DNA of 64,000 nt from Clostridium thermopalmarium DSM 5974 (GTDB lineage Bacteria; Bacillota; Clostridia; Clostridiales; Clostridiaceae), in the NCBI RefSeq assembly GCF_002995795.1, contig NZ_PVXN01000065.1, forward strand, positions 79,422 through 143,421, given 5' to 3'. Positions 54,314 to 63,382 of this stretch are shown in pieces (the first letter of the stretch is position 1; each line of letters opens with the position of its first letter). The notes under the pieces were generated by a model. The model was not told the origin of the DNA. It worked only from the letters and a program-made list of their open reading frames with translations, and searched no databases. Both the position numbers and the translations under genes were made by a program.

Positions 54314-54396
54314 GTATATTTTTAATAAACAGAAAATCATTCTGTTTATTATTTTTAAACTCATTTTTTTACCCTACTAAGCTAAACCTCCCCAAG

Positions 54397-54407
54397 TGGT
54401 ATGACCA
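54397..54407 (-). promoter_or_regulatory. candidate LctA/FadR-type operator 2
   Basis: TGGTATGACCA is an exact match to the TGGTnnnACCA pattern of the LldR/GlcC/FadR class. It lies about 140 bases upstream of etfB. Two such sites could permit looping between regulator dimers. Confidence 0.6.
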
Positions 54408-54694
54408 TCTTTCCTTTGACTTTATAATATCACAATTATCAGATTATTTCTACAATAGTTATTTTATTAACAAATCTATTCAAAAATTTTTTTGAAATCG
54501 TTGTCATAGTTCTACACTTTATTATAACTTTTCTAAAAAAATTTTTTTCATTTTTTTGTTTTTTACATCATATTTTTGAAAATTTAGTTACTTTTTTAAC
54601 AATACTACAAAATCAAGTCAGAAAAACTATATTAGGATGTTCAACTAATAAAAGCACTAAAAACTCAGCAACATCAGTACCTGTGTGAAAGCAA

Positions 54695-54730
54695 AGAAGA
54701 GAGCTTTTGCTTAAGCAAAAGCTCTCTTCT
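54695..54730 (-). terminator. terminator hairpin after the lactate regulator gene
   Basis: A perfect 16-bp stem (54695-54710 with 54715-54730) has a four-base loop TTAA. The minus strand continues TTTGCTTTC. The exact symmetry is unusual, but the position, 34 bases past the stop codon, fits termination. Confidence 0.75.
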
Positions 54731-54763
54731 AACTTGTCATTTCTCTAACTCATTCTATTTGTA

Positions 54764-55459
54764 TCAAAGATGTTTAATTAAGTTTTCATTTATAAGCTCC
54801 ATATGCCTTCTCATAGCTTCTGTAGCTTCTTCTGGATTGCCATTTTTTAGAGCCTGTAATATACTCTCATGCTGCTCATCTATGACATCTTTATGTTGAT
54901 TATTTATAATATTTTTTCTCGCATCCTTTATAAAAGAATCCATAAGACTAGAAACAGCATTTAATATGCTTACTATTAAAAAATTTCTAGAAGCCTGAGC
55001 TATTTTATAATGAAATTTTACATCAATTTTTACCCTTTCATCCTCATCATCACAAGCTCTCATGGCTTGTAATAACTCTTCCATCTCTTTCAATTCCTCT
55101 TCAGTTACTTGCTTTGCTGCAAGCGCTGCAGTTTCTACTTCTATTATTTTCCTAAGATCAAATATCTCATGTACTTTGCATTCATTTAACATAAACATTA
55201 TAGAAAGAGGCTCGAATAAAGTATCATGAAAAGTATTTGTTATGAAATTTCCTTCTCCTTGCTTACACTCTACTAAACCAATCATTTCTAAAGCCCTTAA
55301 AGCTTCTCTTATAGATGCTCTGCTAACACCTAACTGCTCTACTAATTCTCTTTCCGATGGAAGCTTATCTCCTCTTTTAAGAGTTCCATCCTTTATCATT
55401 GTCTTTATTTGAATCATAACCTGTTCATATACCTTTGTATTTTTTATAGGAGTAAACAT
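54764..55459 (-). CDS. lctA: FadR-subfamily GntR regulator of lactate genes
   Basis: A 231-residue regulator. The N-terminal winged helix (about 12-75) reads GDKLPSERELVEQLGVSRASI in key parts. The C-terminal FCD ligand-binding domain (about 95-220) has D and H residues for a metal (FDLRKIIE, FHYKIAQAS, QHESILQAL) typical of carboxylate-sensing members. It lies upstream of the etfB-etfA-dehydrogenase genes on the same strand, the order known for the lct operon regulator in Acetobacterium. Lactate is therefore the likely effector. Its own promoter carries a tandem repeat. The symbol is contextual. Confidence 0.85.
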   Translation of the reverse strand: MFTPIKNTKVYEQVMIQIKTMIKDGTLKRGDKLPSERELVEQLGVSRASIREALRALEMIGLVECKQGEGNFITNTFHDTLFEPLSIMFMLNECKVHEIFDLRKIIEVETAALAAKQVTEEELKEMEELLQAMRACDDEDERVKIDVKFHYKIAQASRNFLIVSILNAVSSLMDSFIKDARKNIINNQHKDVIDEQHESILQALKNGNPEEATEAMRRHMELINENLIKHL

Positions 55460-55494
55460 ATTCTTTTTCTCATCTCCATTTTTTGTGTATTAAA

Positions 55495-55557
55495 AATTAT
55501 GCAAACATTAATTATGCAAACATTGCTATTATATAATTATTTATACTAATTAGTCAA
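55495..55557 (-). promoter_or_regulatory. promoter of the lactate regulator gene, with tandem 15-bp repeats
   Basis: On the minus strand the -35 TTGACT (55557-55552), 18-base spacer and perfect -10 TATAAT (55533-55528) form a strong promoter. Two identical tandem 15-bp units, AATTATGCAAACATT (55495-55509 and 55510-55524 on the plus strand), begin three bases beyond the -10 and cover the start site and early leader. They are good candidates for a repressor-binding array. Confidence 0.75.
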
Positions 55558-55620
55558 CATATATTTCATTAATTCAGCTAATCTTATATTATAATACAAA
55601 AATTAGCTAATGTACCTAAC

Positions 55621-56370
55621 CTAAAATAAAATATTAAAATACCATTTTAATATTCTTTCTCCTAAAAACATTGCGATCATTGCTGCGCTTACTATAAATG
55701 GCCCAAAAGGTATATAGTCTTTACGACTTTTCTTTTTTAACAGTATAAGTATTCCACCTAAAGTTCCTCCTATTATTAAGGATAAAAATAAGGTTAAAAT
55801 AGTAAGTTTAATGCCTAGATACAATCCGCAAAGAGTGCATATTTCAGCGTCACCCCATCCCATGCCTCCTGATAAAAGAATTATTATAGATATAAAAACT
55901 CCTCCAACCAGTGCTCCTAGTAAATAAGTCTTTACAGGGAGTTTTAAATAAATATTTATTGCTAAAAATATAAACCCAAATACTCCTCCCCATATTATAG
56001 TGTTATCATATACATCTGTAGTATCATAATCTATAATTCCTATAACAATTAAAAAACAAAATAATACAGCAAATTTTATAAATTTTATACTTAAACCATA
56101 CTTTATATATACCCCAACAAATATAATTCCAGTAAACAGCTCTATTAAAGGATATCTTATAGAAATCTTATTATTACAGTATCTGCATCTTCCTTTTAAT
56201 AATACATAACTTATAATTGGGATTAAGTCATAGGGCTTTATTCTGATTTTACAGTTTGTACAATGTGAAGGCGGATAAGAGATAGATTTTCCATGCGGTA
56301 TTCGATATATACAAACATTTAAAAAACTACCTAGGATAAGCCCGGAAATAAAAATAACTATTCTGTCCAT
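55621..56370 (-). CDS. prepilin peptidase (type IV leader peptidase, A24A)
   Basis: A 249-residue integral membrane aspartic protease that cleaves and N-methylates type IV prepilins. The N-terminal GSFLNVCIYRIP (about 16-27) and the zinc-type cysteine pairs CTNCK (about 38-42) and CRYCNNK (about 62-68) belong to the methylase/A24_N domain. The catalytic aspartates lie in IGIIDYDT (about 110) and MGWGDAEI (about 170). The protein looks intact, with about eight membrane segments. Its neighbours upstream are remnants of a pilus locus, so it may serve other pseudopilins elsewhere in the genome, such as competence pili, or be on the way to decay. Confidence 0.92.
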   Translation of the reverse strand: MDRIVIFISGLILGSFLNVCIYRIPHGKSISYPPSHCTNCKIRIKPYDLIPIISYVLLKGRCRYCNNKISIRYPLIELFTGIIFVGVYIKYGLSIKFIKFAVLFCFLIVIGIIDYDTTDVYDNTIIWGGVFGFIFLAINIYLKLPVKTYLLGALVGGVFISIIILLSGGMGWGDAEICTLCGLYLGIKLTILTLFLSLIIGGTLGGILILLKKKSRKDYIPFGPFIVSAAMIAMFLGERILKWYFNILF

Positions 56371-56427
56371 TTTTCACCTCGAAAATTTTATTTAAAAGGA
56401 GCTTAAGTTAGCAAGCTCCTTAGTAAT

Positions 56428-56850
56428 TTAATCCAATTTTGGAAGTGGAACAACTTTTATAAATTGTTTAACACTATCATCATCCTTTATCATGTTGTCT
56501 ACTACATTTTTAGCATAACTCAAAGCCTCTGCATCGGTGGTATTTTGAACCCCATTATAGGTTATATATGTGTCCCCATTATAAGTATATAAGATAGAGC
56601 TTGCAGCATCATGATTTATACTGCTATTAATTGTTGTTCCAAAATAATCATCTAAATATTCATAGTATCTTTTTTTACCATTTTTATCTCTGCTATAAGC
56701 AGTAGGCACTCCATCTGTCATAAGAATTATATACTTTTCTTTTACTGAAGTACGCTTATCCAGCATAGCTTTTGCTGTTCTGATGCCATCTCCAATATTG
56801 GTAGCCCCTCCTATTTCAAGACTATCAACCTTATTCTTTAAGGTTAATTT
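56428..56850 (-). pseudogene. C-terminal remnant of a von Willebrand factor A-domain protein
   Basis: The frame is open from 56850 and reads KLTLKNKVDSLEIGGATNIGDGIRTAKAMLD and then YIILMTDGVPTAY and YAKNVVDNMIK. It thus holds the middle and end of a VWA domain (about 140 residues) without the N-terminal MIDAS DxSxS strand or a start of translation. A TGA precedes it at 56851-56853. VWA proteins of this kind are found as pilus-tip or pilin-associated proteins in clostridial type IV pilus clusters. The left half was lost where it joins the gspE remnant. An ATG at 56766 gives a 112-residue frame, unlikely to be functional. Confidence 0.75.
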
Positions 56851-57628
56851 TCATTTATTTTAGTAATTATTCTTCCATCCTGTGGAAGCTTTTTTCTGCT
56901 ATATCAAAGCTTGCCATAATTTTTATACGAGAAGTCAATGATGCTGATGTTTCCTTTGGCGCCCTTAAAACCTCCTGAAGCATCCCATCTATTCTATATC
57001 TTATCTTTACATAATTTTCAAAAGGCTCTATATGTATATCACTGGCTTTAGCCTTAACCGCATTTTTTATCACAGAGTCTATAAGCTTTACAACTGGCGC
57101 ATTTTTTACATCATCCATCTCTTCTACTTCCACTTTCACTTCTTATTTTACGCTGGATTTTGTCAATTCCTCTGCTGCTTTTTCAACATATTCACTGGAA
57201 TAATATTTATCTATAGCTTTTTCAATATTTGTTTTAGAAGCTATATAAGGTATAACTCTCTTTCCTGTAGCTATGTAAACATCATCTATAGCAAACACAT
57301 TTAAAGGATCTGACATAGCAACTTTAATTTTATTTCCTTCAAATCCAATAGCTATTAAGTTATATTTTAAAGCCAAAGATTCAGGTATAGCTCTCACAAC
57401 ACTTTTATCCAGCTGTATCATATCTAAATGCACTCTCTGTATTCCCAGCTGAAATTCTAGCACCTCTAATATGTCCTCTTTGCTTACTAGCTTGTCTTTA
57501 ATTAATAGTTCACCAAGCTTAATTCCAGTGATTCTTTGTCTTTCCAACTCTGCTTTAAGCTGTTCTTTAGTTATTTTTCCTCCTTCAACTAATAAATCTC
57601 CTAATCTTTTTTTATTAACTATGTTCAT
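56844..57628 (-). pseudogene. gspE/pilB-type secretion ATPase remnant with stop, frameshift and deletion
   Basis: The N-terminal domain (57628-57143, about 160 residues) is the GspE_N/MshEN type: RLGDLLVEGGKITKEQL and KLGELLIKDKLVSKEDIL. An in-frame TAA at 57142-57140 interrupts it, after which the same frame continues with APVVKLIDSVIKNAVKAKASDIHIEP and the start of the ATPase domain. At an A6 run (56895-56890) a -1 base error shifts out of frame; the shifted reading KLPQDGRIITKINEN is the expected GspE continuation. It then ends at 56844 where unrelated VWA sequence begins. The Walker A and B region is entirely missing. Confidence 0.85.
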
Positions 57629-57829
57629 ATTGATTACTCCTAGTTTTCATTGACATCAAGTTAAAAATATTTTTATCTATGAAATTATACACTAATTATA
57701 CAATAATTTCCTTAAAATTTCCAATTAATATAAAAATTTTTTATATATATTTGATTTAATTTTATATTTTTAGCAATTTAATTTGTTTTTTAATTAAATT
57801 TTACCATTATAGTTTTATAGTTCATGAAT

Positions 57830-57864
57830 ATAAAAAAAAGCAGCACTCTTTATGAGTAACCGCT
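57830..57864 (-). terminator. probable terminator of the exonuclease-like gene
   Basis: An imperfect stem (AAGCAGCACTC with GAGTAACCGCTT, about 57838-57864) is followed on the minus strand by eight T. The pairing has a bulge. Confidence 0.6.
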
Positions 57865-57887
57865 TATACTTATATATTTATATTTAT

Positions 57888-58556
57888 CTATTCTTCAATT
57901 TTAATTTCCTTTTTCAAAAACTTTTTCCAATCTACATATATCCTAAAAAGACTCACTACATCCTGCTCATTATATAATAATATTCTTTGCCTCTTTTCTT
58001 CAGGCATTCTATTCATATAATCAAAATCCTTCATAACCTTGCAGAATGTTTTTGATAAATTAGAACCGCTTATAAGTTCACTTTCTCTATGTATATCAAA
58101 TACCTTTTCTAAATTTTTAAGTCCTATATTGGATCCCATCAATTTTTCGTACTCTCTTTGGAGATCTACCTTTATAAAGTAATCATCTAGATTAAAATCT
58201 ATATTGTTTTTCTTGTATAGGTATTCAATAACTGTAAAATCATTATTACCAGAAAAGGTAACTATATATCTTTTATTATATTTATCATGCATATCTTTAA
58301 AATAGTCTACAGAAAGATTTAATATTTTCAAAGCATCATTTTTATTTTCAATCATGTACTGAGTAACCTTAAGTTCATTACTCTTTTCGTCATAATAACA
58401 GCATCCAAAAACTCCTATACATATTGGCTTTTTATATAGATAATGTTCTAAATCAAAAAATATGGCATCCTTATATATATCTGCCTTTCCATCAACATCT
58501 AAGTTATTTTCCTGTGAATATTCTTCTACCTTTATAGTATTTTCCCTTTTAATCAA
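57888..58556 (-). CDS. RNase H-like 3'-5' exonuclease-family protein (YprB type)
   Basis: A 222-residue soluble protein with the pattern of the DEDD exonuclease fold used in YprB-type proteins. FFDLEHYLY (about 33-41) provides the first Asp and Glu, TFSGNNDFTVIEYL (about 109) a middle region with Asp, and YNEQDVVSLFRIY (about 194) the last conserved Asp. It lacks additional domains. Substrate could be DNA or RNA. The start is TTG with a weak ribosome-binding site, and a stop codon is close upstream, so the N-terminus is moderately secure. It is monocistronic. Confidence 0.7.
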   Translation of the reverse strand: MIKRENTIKVEEYSQENNLDVDGKADIYKDAIFFDLEHYLYKKPICIGVFGCCYYDEKSNELKVTQYMIENKNDALKILNLSVDYFKDMHDKYNKRYIVTFSGNNDFTVIEYLYKKNNIDFNLDDYFIKVDLQREYEKLMGSNIGLKNLEKVFDIHRESELISGSNLSKTFCKVMKDFDYMNRMPEEKRQRILLYNEQDVVSLFRIYVDWKKFLKKEIKIEE

Positions 58557-58758
58557 TTTACCACTTCTTTCTAGTCAAACAAATCTTATTATATTTTATA
58601 TTATTTACTCAGCTTTGTCTTTTTATTATCTCACAATTTTCATGGTTTGTGAACTCCTCATAACTTACTTTATTTTAGTAACAGCTGCAGCAAATAAACT
58701 GCGTAATAATTTGCATATTACTTTATAAGAAAAAAGTTCCACTTTATTTTCTTAGATA

Positions 58759-58807
58759 TTGACTTTTTTTATCATTGGTGCTATATTTTAATTGAGAATG
58801 ATTTTCA
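58759..58807 (+). promoter_or_regulatory. feo promoter and Fur box
   Basis: The -35 TTGACT (58759-58764), 17-base spacer and -10 TATATT (58782-58787) lie upstream of feoA. TGAGAATGATTTTCA (58793-58807) matches the 15-bp Fur consensus TGATAATnATTATCA at 12 of its 14 defined positions. It covers the expected transcription start, so Fur with iron should repress the operon. Confidence 0.85.
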
Positions 58808-58830
58808 GAATTACATAAGGGGGAGACAAA

Positions 58831-59055
58831 ATGAGCATAGTTGATTTAAGACCAGGACAAGATGGTTTTATTAAAAATATAATCGGAGATGAAAAGCTTT
58901 CAAAACGTCTGTTAGCCTTAGGATGTATTGAGGGAACTAAAGTAACTTTAAAAAATAAGGCACCTTTGGGGGATCCTATTATCATAAATGTTAGAGGCTT
59001 TGACCTAGCAATAAGAAAAAAGGATGCTGCTAACATTAAGATAAAGGAGGTCTAA
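58831..59055 (+). CDS. feoA: ferrous iron transport protein A
   Basis: A 74-residue SH3-like protein that assists FeoB. The pattern LRPGQDGFIKNIIGDEKLSKRLLALGCIEGTKV (key parts at about 6-38) and the ending GDPIIINVRGFDLAIRKKDAANI are characteristic of FeoA. It is followed by feoB with one base between the genes and preceded by a Fur box. The start follows a GGGGG site. Confidence 0.95.
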   Translation: MSIVDLRPGQDGFIKNIIGDEKLSKRLLALGCIEGTKVTLKNKAPLGDPIIINVRGFDLAIRKKDAANIKIKEV

Positions 59056-59056
59056 A

Positions 59057-60832
59057 ATGAGGACAATAGCATTAGTGGGAAACCCAAACGTAGGTAAAAC
59101 CACTTTGTTTAATGCTTTAACAGGATCCAATCAGTATGTTGGAAACTGGGCTGGAGTTACTGTAGAGAAGAAAGAAGGTTTTTTAAATAAATCTGTAAAA
59201 ATAGTTGATCTTCCAGGAATTTATGCTATGGATACCTATTCTAATGAAGAAAAGGTAGCAAAGAACTTTTTATTAAGTGATGAAGCAGATTTAATAGTAA
59301 ACATAGTAGATGCTTCTAATTTAGATAGAAATCTATATCTTACTACTCAGTTAAAACAGTTTAATAAACCAATTATAATGATTCTTAATATGATTGACAT
59401 AGCTGAAGCTAAAGGTATAAATATAGATTTTAATAAACTTTCAAAGGAGCTTGGAGTTAAACTTATTCCTGTTTCAGCTTCAAAGGGTAAAGGCCTAGAT
59501 AAAGTTAAAGATTTGCTTTTAAACATAGATGTTTCAGAGTTATCTATTGAAAATGATTTTAAATATCAAAATTTTAAAAATGAAAAAGAAGTTTATTCAT
59601 ATATTGAAAAATTATTAAGTAAATGTATAACTCATTCTTCAAGGAATGAGATAAGTACTAAAGATAAGATAGATAATATACTTTTAAATAAATTCGCTGC
59701 TTATCCAATATTTTTAGGAATTATGTATTTAATATTTAAATTTACCTTCAGTTGGGTAGGACAGCCTTTAGCTGATCTTTTAGATCTAGGATTAAATGAT
59801 TATCTAATGCCAAAACTAGATGCTTTGCTCACAAATAGCAGTCCTTGGTTTAGATCTCTTATTGTTGATGGAATAGTTGGAGGGGTTGGCTCTATTATAG
59901 TTTTTCTTCCTATAATTTTAGCACTATTCCTTGGAATATCCTTTCTTGAAGATAGTGGATATATGGCACGAGCTGCCTTTTTAATGGATAAACTTATGAG
60001 AAAAATGGGCCTTTCAGGTAAAGCCTTCATACCAATGGTAGTTGGATTTGGTTGTTCTGTACCTGCTATAATGTCAGCTAGAACTCTTGAAAGTGAAAAA
60101 GATAGAAAACTTGCTGCACTGCTTGTACCGCTTATGTCATGCAATGCAAGGCTTCCAGTTTACGCTTTATTTGCATCTATCTTTTTCCCTGGAAAAGAAA
60201 CACCAGTAGTATTTTCTCTTTATGCTCTAGGTGTAGCTATTGCATTTTTAATAGGTCTTTTATTTAAAAACACAATATTTAAAAAAGATGAGGAGCCTTT
60301 TATAATTGAGCTTCCTGAATATAAACTTCCTGAGTGGAAAAGTCTTGCTATACACACCTGGGATAAAGGTAAAGGCTTTTTAAAGAAAGCAGGAACTATT
60401 ATTTTATCAATTTCAGTTGTAGTTTGGTTCTTATCTAACTTTAACTTTACTGGAATGGTAGATATTAACGAAAGCTTATTTGCATCAATTGGTAAAGGAA
60501 TAGCTCCAATATTCAAGCCACTTGGCTTTGGTTCTTGGGAAACTTCAATGTCACTTCTAACTGGATTTATGGCTAAAGAAGTTGTTGTAAGTACTATGGG
60601 AGTTATTTTCGGAAATGATCTTCAAACTATACTGCTTCAACACTTTAATGTTGTATCAGCTTACGCTTTCTTAGTCTTTGTACTTTTATATACTCCTTGT
60701 ATAACAACTGTAGCTACAATGAAAAAGGAATACGGAAATAAGATGATGTTCTTCTCTATAGTATATCAATTTATATTGGCTTGGATAGCTGCATTTATAG
60801 TTTATAATTTAGGTTTGTTGATTATAGGATAA
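59057..60832 (+). CDS. feoB: ferrous iron transport protein B
   Basis: A 591-residue membrane GTPase importing Fe2+. The G domain has G1 GNPNVGKTTLF (about 8-18), G3 DLPGIY (about 52-57) and G4 NMID (about 112-115). The membrane part (about 215-590) contains the Gate motifs with GFGCSVPAIM (about 333-342) and PLMSCNARLPVYAL (about 357-370), whose cysteines are thought to lie in the iron path. It is shorter than the 770-residue E. coli protein but typical of clostridial FeoB. It sits between feoA and a small Cys-rich membrane protein gene. Confidence 0.96.
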   Translation: MRTIALVGNPNVGKTTLFNALTGSNQYVGNWAGVTVEKKEGFLNKSVKIVDLPGIYAMDTYSNEEKVAKNFLLSDEADLIVNIVDASNLDRNLYLTTQLKQFNKPIIMILNMIDIAEAKGINIDFNKLSKELGVKLIPVSASKGKGLDKVKDLLLNIDVSELSIENDFKYQNFKNEKEVYSYIEKLLSKCITHSSRNEISTKDKIDNILLNKFAAYPIFLGIMYLIFKFTFSWVGQPLADLLDLGLNDYLMPKLDALLTNSSPWFRSLIVDGIVGGVGSIIVFLPIILALFLGISFLEDSGYMARAAFLMDKLMRKMGLSGKAFIPMVVGFGCSVPAIMSARTLESEKDRKLAALLVPLMSCNARLPVYALFASIFFPGKETPVVFSLYALGVAIAFLIGLLFKNTIFKKDEEPFIIELPEYKLPEWKSLAIHTWDKGKGFLKKAGTIILSISVVVWFLSNFNFTGMVDINESLFASIGKGIAPIFKPLGFGSWETSMSLLTGFMAKEVVVSTMGVIFGNDLQTILLQHFNVVSAYAFLVFVLLYTPCITTVATMKKEYGNKMMFFSIVYQFILAWIAAFIVYNLGLLIIG

Positions 60833-60879
60833 TCCATAGTTTTAAAAATTATGGTTTTGGTATATTAAGGAGTGATTAC

Positions 60880-61029
60880 ATGTTAGAAATAATAATAACA
60901 GCAGCCATTGCAGGTTTTGCAATTTATATTCTCGTTAAAAATGTAAAAAAGAAAGCCTCTGGTGAAGGATGTAACTGCGGCAGCTGTTCTTCTCACTGTC
61001 CAGTGTATAAAGATAAAGAAGGTAGATAA
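60880..61029 (+). CDS. FeoB-associated small Cys-rich membrane protein
   Basis: A 49-residue protein not covered by usual length limits. An N-terminal membrane segment (MLEIIITAAIAGFAIYILV, 1-19) is followed by a basic stretch and the cluster CNCGSCSSHC (31-40). AAGGAG lies seven bases before the ATG. It is 47 bases downstream of feoB and matches in layout the FeoB-associated Cys-rich family, perhaps a FeoC-like or iron-handling accessory. Its coding end forms one arm of a terminator shared with the convergent CBS gene. Confidence 0.88.
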   Translation: MLEIIITAAIAGFAIYILVKNVKKKASGEGCNCGSCSSHCPVYKDKEGR

Positions 61030-61049
61030 CAAAATATCTACCTTCTTTT
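61015..61049. terminator. bidirectional terminator shared by convergent gene ends
   Basis: Perfect 14-bp arms (61015-61028 and 61035-61048, AAAGAAGGTAGATA and its complement) overlap the last codons of the Cys-rich protein and those of the CBS protein. T-rich tracts follow in both directions. Confidence 0.8.
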
Positions 61050-61424
61050 ATTTAGTTCTATAAAATGTTCAATTATATTTTCCATAGATAACAATCCTAC
61101 AACTTTTTTATCTTCTAAAATTGGTATTGCTTCAATATTATTTTCTATAATCTTTTGAGCTGCATCTACTATATCCTCATCAATGTCAGCAGTTACAACA
61201 CTCTTTGTCATTATATTAGAAATAGGATAAGTATCATAGTGACCTTCTTCAATCAAAAATCTATATATATCTGCCTTAACCACAATTCCTTGTAACTTTC
61301 TATATTTATCTACAACTGGTGCACCGTTTATTTTCTTTTCATTCATTAAATCCAAAGCTTTTTTTACTGTATCCTCAGGATTTAGCATTACAACTTCGTA
61401 ATGCATTATATCTCTTATTTTCAT
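61038..61424 (-). CDS. CBS-domain pair protein
   Basis: A 128-residue protein composed of two CBS motifs. The first is IRDIMHYEVVMLNPEDTVKKAL and VVDKYRKLQGIV, and the second MTKSVVTADIDEDIVDAAQ and LEDKKVVGLLS. Such pairs bind adenosyl nucleotides and usually act as energy sensors. No catalytic domain is attached. The ATG at 61424 lies eight bases after GGGGG, while the GTG three codons earlier overlaps that site. The gene is 113 bases from argS on the same strand and ends in a shared terminator. Confidence 0.88.
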   Translation of the reverse strand: MKIRDIMHYEVVMLNPEDTVKKALDLMNEKKINGAPVVDKYRKLQGIVVKADIYRFLIEEGHYDTYPISNIMTKSVVTADIDEDIVDAAQKIIENNIEAIPILEDKKVVGLLSMENIIEHFIELNKRR

Positions 61425-61536
61425 ATGAAGCACCCCCTTACAATAATTATATCATCTTATATTTATCTATAAAATATTTACATGAATAATATTTTAAAAC
61501 TTTTCTATAAGGAGAGTAAACTTCTAAAATGAACTA

Positions 61537-63228
61537 CTACATCTTTTCCACTACCTCAATTCCAATGAGTTTAAGTCCATTTTTAATTACTTGACAGGTT
61601 GCTTCTACCATTTTTAGTCTTGCATTCTTAACAGCTTTATCTTCTGTAGCCATAATGTTATGAGCGTTATAAAATTTATTAAACGCTTTAGCAACGTCAA
61701 TTATATATCTTGTAAGCATTGAAGGTTCTAACTTAGCTATAGCACCTAATACTGCTTCTTGTAATCGCGAAAGTTCTTTTACAAGCTCGAACTCTTCTGT
61801 GGAGTTTAAAGCTGCATAATTAATATCTCCCTCAATCTCTCCTGCACGTCTCAATATGCTCTTTCCTCTTGCATAAGTATATTGAACATATGGACCAGTT
61901 TCTCCTTCAAAGTTAAGCATTTCATCCCAACTAAATACTATATCCTTTTCTCTTCTATTTTTTAGATAAGTGAATATAACAGCACCTATTCCAACTTTTT
62001 TAGCAACCTCTTCCTTATTTTCAAGGTCTGGATTCTTTTCATTTATAATTTCTAGAGTTTTAGATACAGCTTCGTTTAGCAAGTCCTCAAGGAAAATGAC
62101 TTCTCCCTTTCTTGTTGATAACTTTCTATCTGCAAACTTCACAAGACCAAAACCTACGTGCTCACAATCTTTAGCCCATTCATATCCCATTTTTTCTAGA
62201 GTTTTGAATACTTGTTTAAAGTGTAATGCTTGAGGTGAACCAACTACATATATATTTTTGTAGAAGTCATAGGTTTTTTTTCTGTATATTGCAGCAGCTA
62301 AATCACGAGTGGCATATATTGTAGCTCCATCCGCCTTTAAAATAATACATGGAGGCATATTTTCTTCTTCAAGCATTACAACCTTAGCTCCGTTGCTCTC
62401 CACAAGAAGATTTTTTTCTTCTAATTCCTTTACTACAGCATCCATTTTATCATTGTAGAAGCTCTCTCCTGCATAGGAATCAAATTTAACTCCAAGAGTT
62501 TCATATACCTTTTCAAATTCTTTTAAACTTTGTGTCTTAAACTTTTCCCAAAGAGCTACTTCTTCCTGACACCCATCTTCTAACTTTTTAAAGTACATTC
62601 TTCCTTCATCTTCAAGAGATGGATCCTTCTCCGCTTCTTCATGAAACTTAACATAAATTCTTAAAAGCTCTTTTATAGGTTCTTTTTCTAAGGCTTCTTC
62701 GTCTACCCATCTTTTATAAGCTGATATTAACTTTCCAAATTGAGTTCCCCAATCTCCAAGATGATTTATTCCAATAGAATGATATCCTTCAAAGTTTAGC
62801 ATTCTATACAAAGCATTTCCTATAGCTGTACTAAATAAATGTCCTACATGAAATGGCTTAGCTATATTAGGTGAAGAATAATCTATTGTTACATTTTTTC
62901 CTTTTCCATAATCTGAAGAACCATACTTATCTTTTTCTTCTAATATTCTGTTCAGAATAGCTTCTGCAAAAACCCCCTTATCCATAAAGAAGTTTAGATA
63001 TGGTCCTAAGGCTTCAACCTTTTCAAAACCTTCCTTGTTTATCTTTTCGCTTAATTCTGCGGCTATCATATTCGGAGCCTTTCTGAAAGTCTTTGCTAAC
63101 TGAAAACACGGAAAAGCATAATCACCCATTTCAGGCTTTGGAGGTACTTCAATAAGTCCCTCTATAGTATCTAATTCTAAATCAACATTTTCTTTTATTC
63201 TCTCTGCAACTATTCTCTTGTAATTCAA
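61537..63228 (-). CDS. argS: arginyl-tRNA synthetase
   Basis: A 563-residue class I synthetase. The HIGH-type motif is HVGHL in [17 protein letters not shown] (about 108-124). The KMSK position reads KLSTRKG (about 372), a normal ArgS variant. The N-terminal Arg-tRNA-synthetase-N domain (about 5-85) and C-terminal DALR anticodon-binding domain (about 450-563; [18 protein letters not shown]) are present. An arginine-specific T-box leader lies about 290 bases upstream with a repeat copy between, so transcription should rise when uncharged tRNA-Arg accumulates. Confidence 0.96.
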   Translation of the reverse strand: MNYKRIVAERIKENVDLELDTIEGLIEVPPKPEMGDYAFPCFQLAKTFRKAPNMIAAELSEKINKEGFEKVEALGPYLNFFMDKGVFAEAILNRILEEKDKYGSSDYGKGKNVTIDYSSPNIAKPFHVGHLFSTAIGNALYRMLNFEGYHSIGINHLGDWGTQFGKLISAYKRWVDEEALEKEPIKELLRIYVKFHEEAEKDPSLEDEGRMYFKKLEDGCQEEVALWEKFKTQSLKEFEKVYETLGVKFDSYAGESFYNDKMDAVVKELEEKNLLVESNGAKVVMLEEENMPPCIILKADGATIYATRDLAAAIYRKKTYDFYKNIYVVGSPQALHFKQVFKTLEKMGYEWAKDCEHVGFGLVKFADRKLSTRKGEVIFLEDLLNEAVSKTLEIINEKNPDLENKEEVAKKVGIGAVIFTYLKNRREKDIVFSWDEMLNFEGETGPYVQYTYARGKSILRRAGEIEGDINYAALNSTEEFELVKELSRLQEAVLGAIAKLEPSMLTRYIIDVAKAFNKFYNAHNIMATEDKAVKNARLKMVEATCQVIKNGLKLIGIEVVEKM

Positions 63229-63382
63229 TGTTTCTTCCTCCCACTTATTTATGTATAATTTTTTTTATTTTTTAAATTTACTTCTTTTTAGTCGACGAAG
63301 CACAGCAAAGTCTTTTTATATTGATTCTAAAGGCTTTCTATAAATATCCCTCTTAAATACTTTAAGCCTTTTCTGCTCTTCT

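Larger units (their letters stand above)
54257..54763. other. 507-bp regulatory region upstream of etfB
   Basis: The region between the regulator and etfB contains two candidate GntR operators (54296-54313 and 54397-54407), a terminator for the regulator gene (54695-54730) and otherwise very T-rich sequence. A promoter for etfB must lie here on the minus strand, but no match to consensus is convincing. No small gene is supported. Confidence 0.7.
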
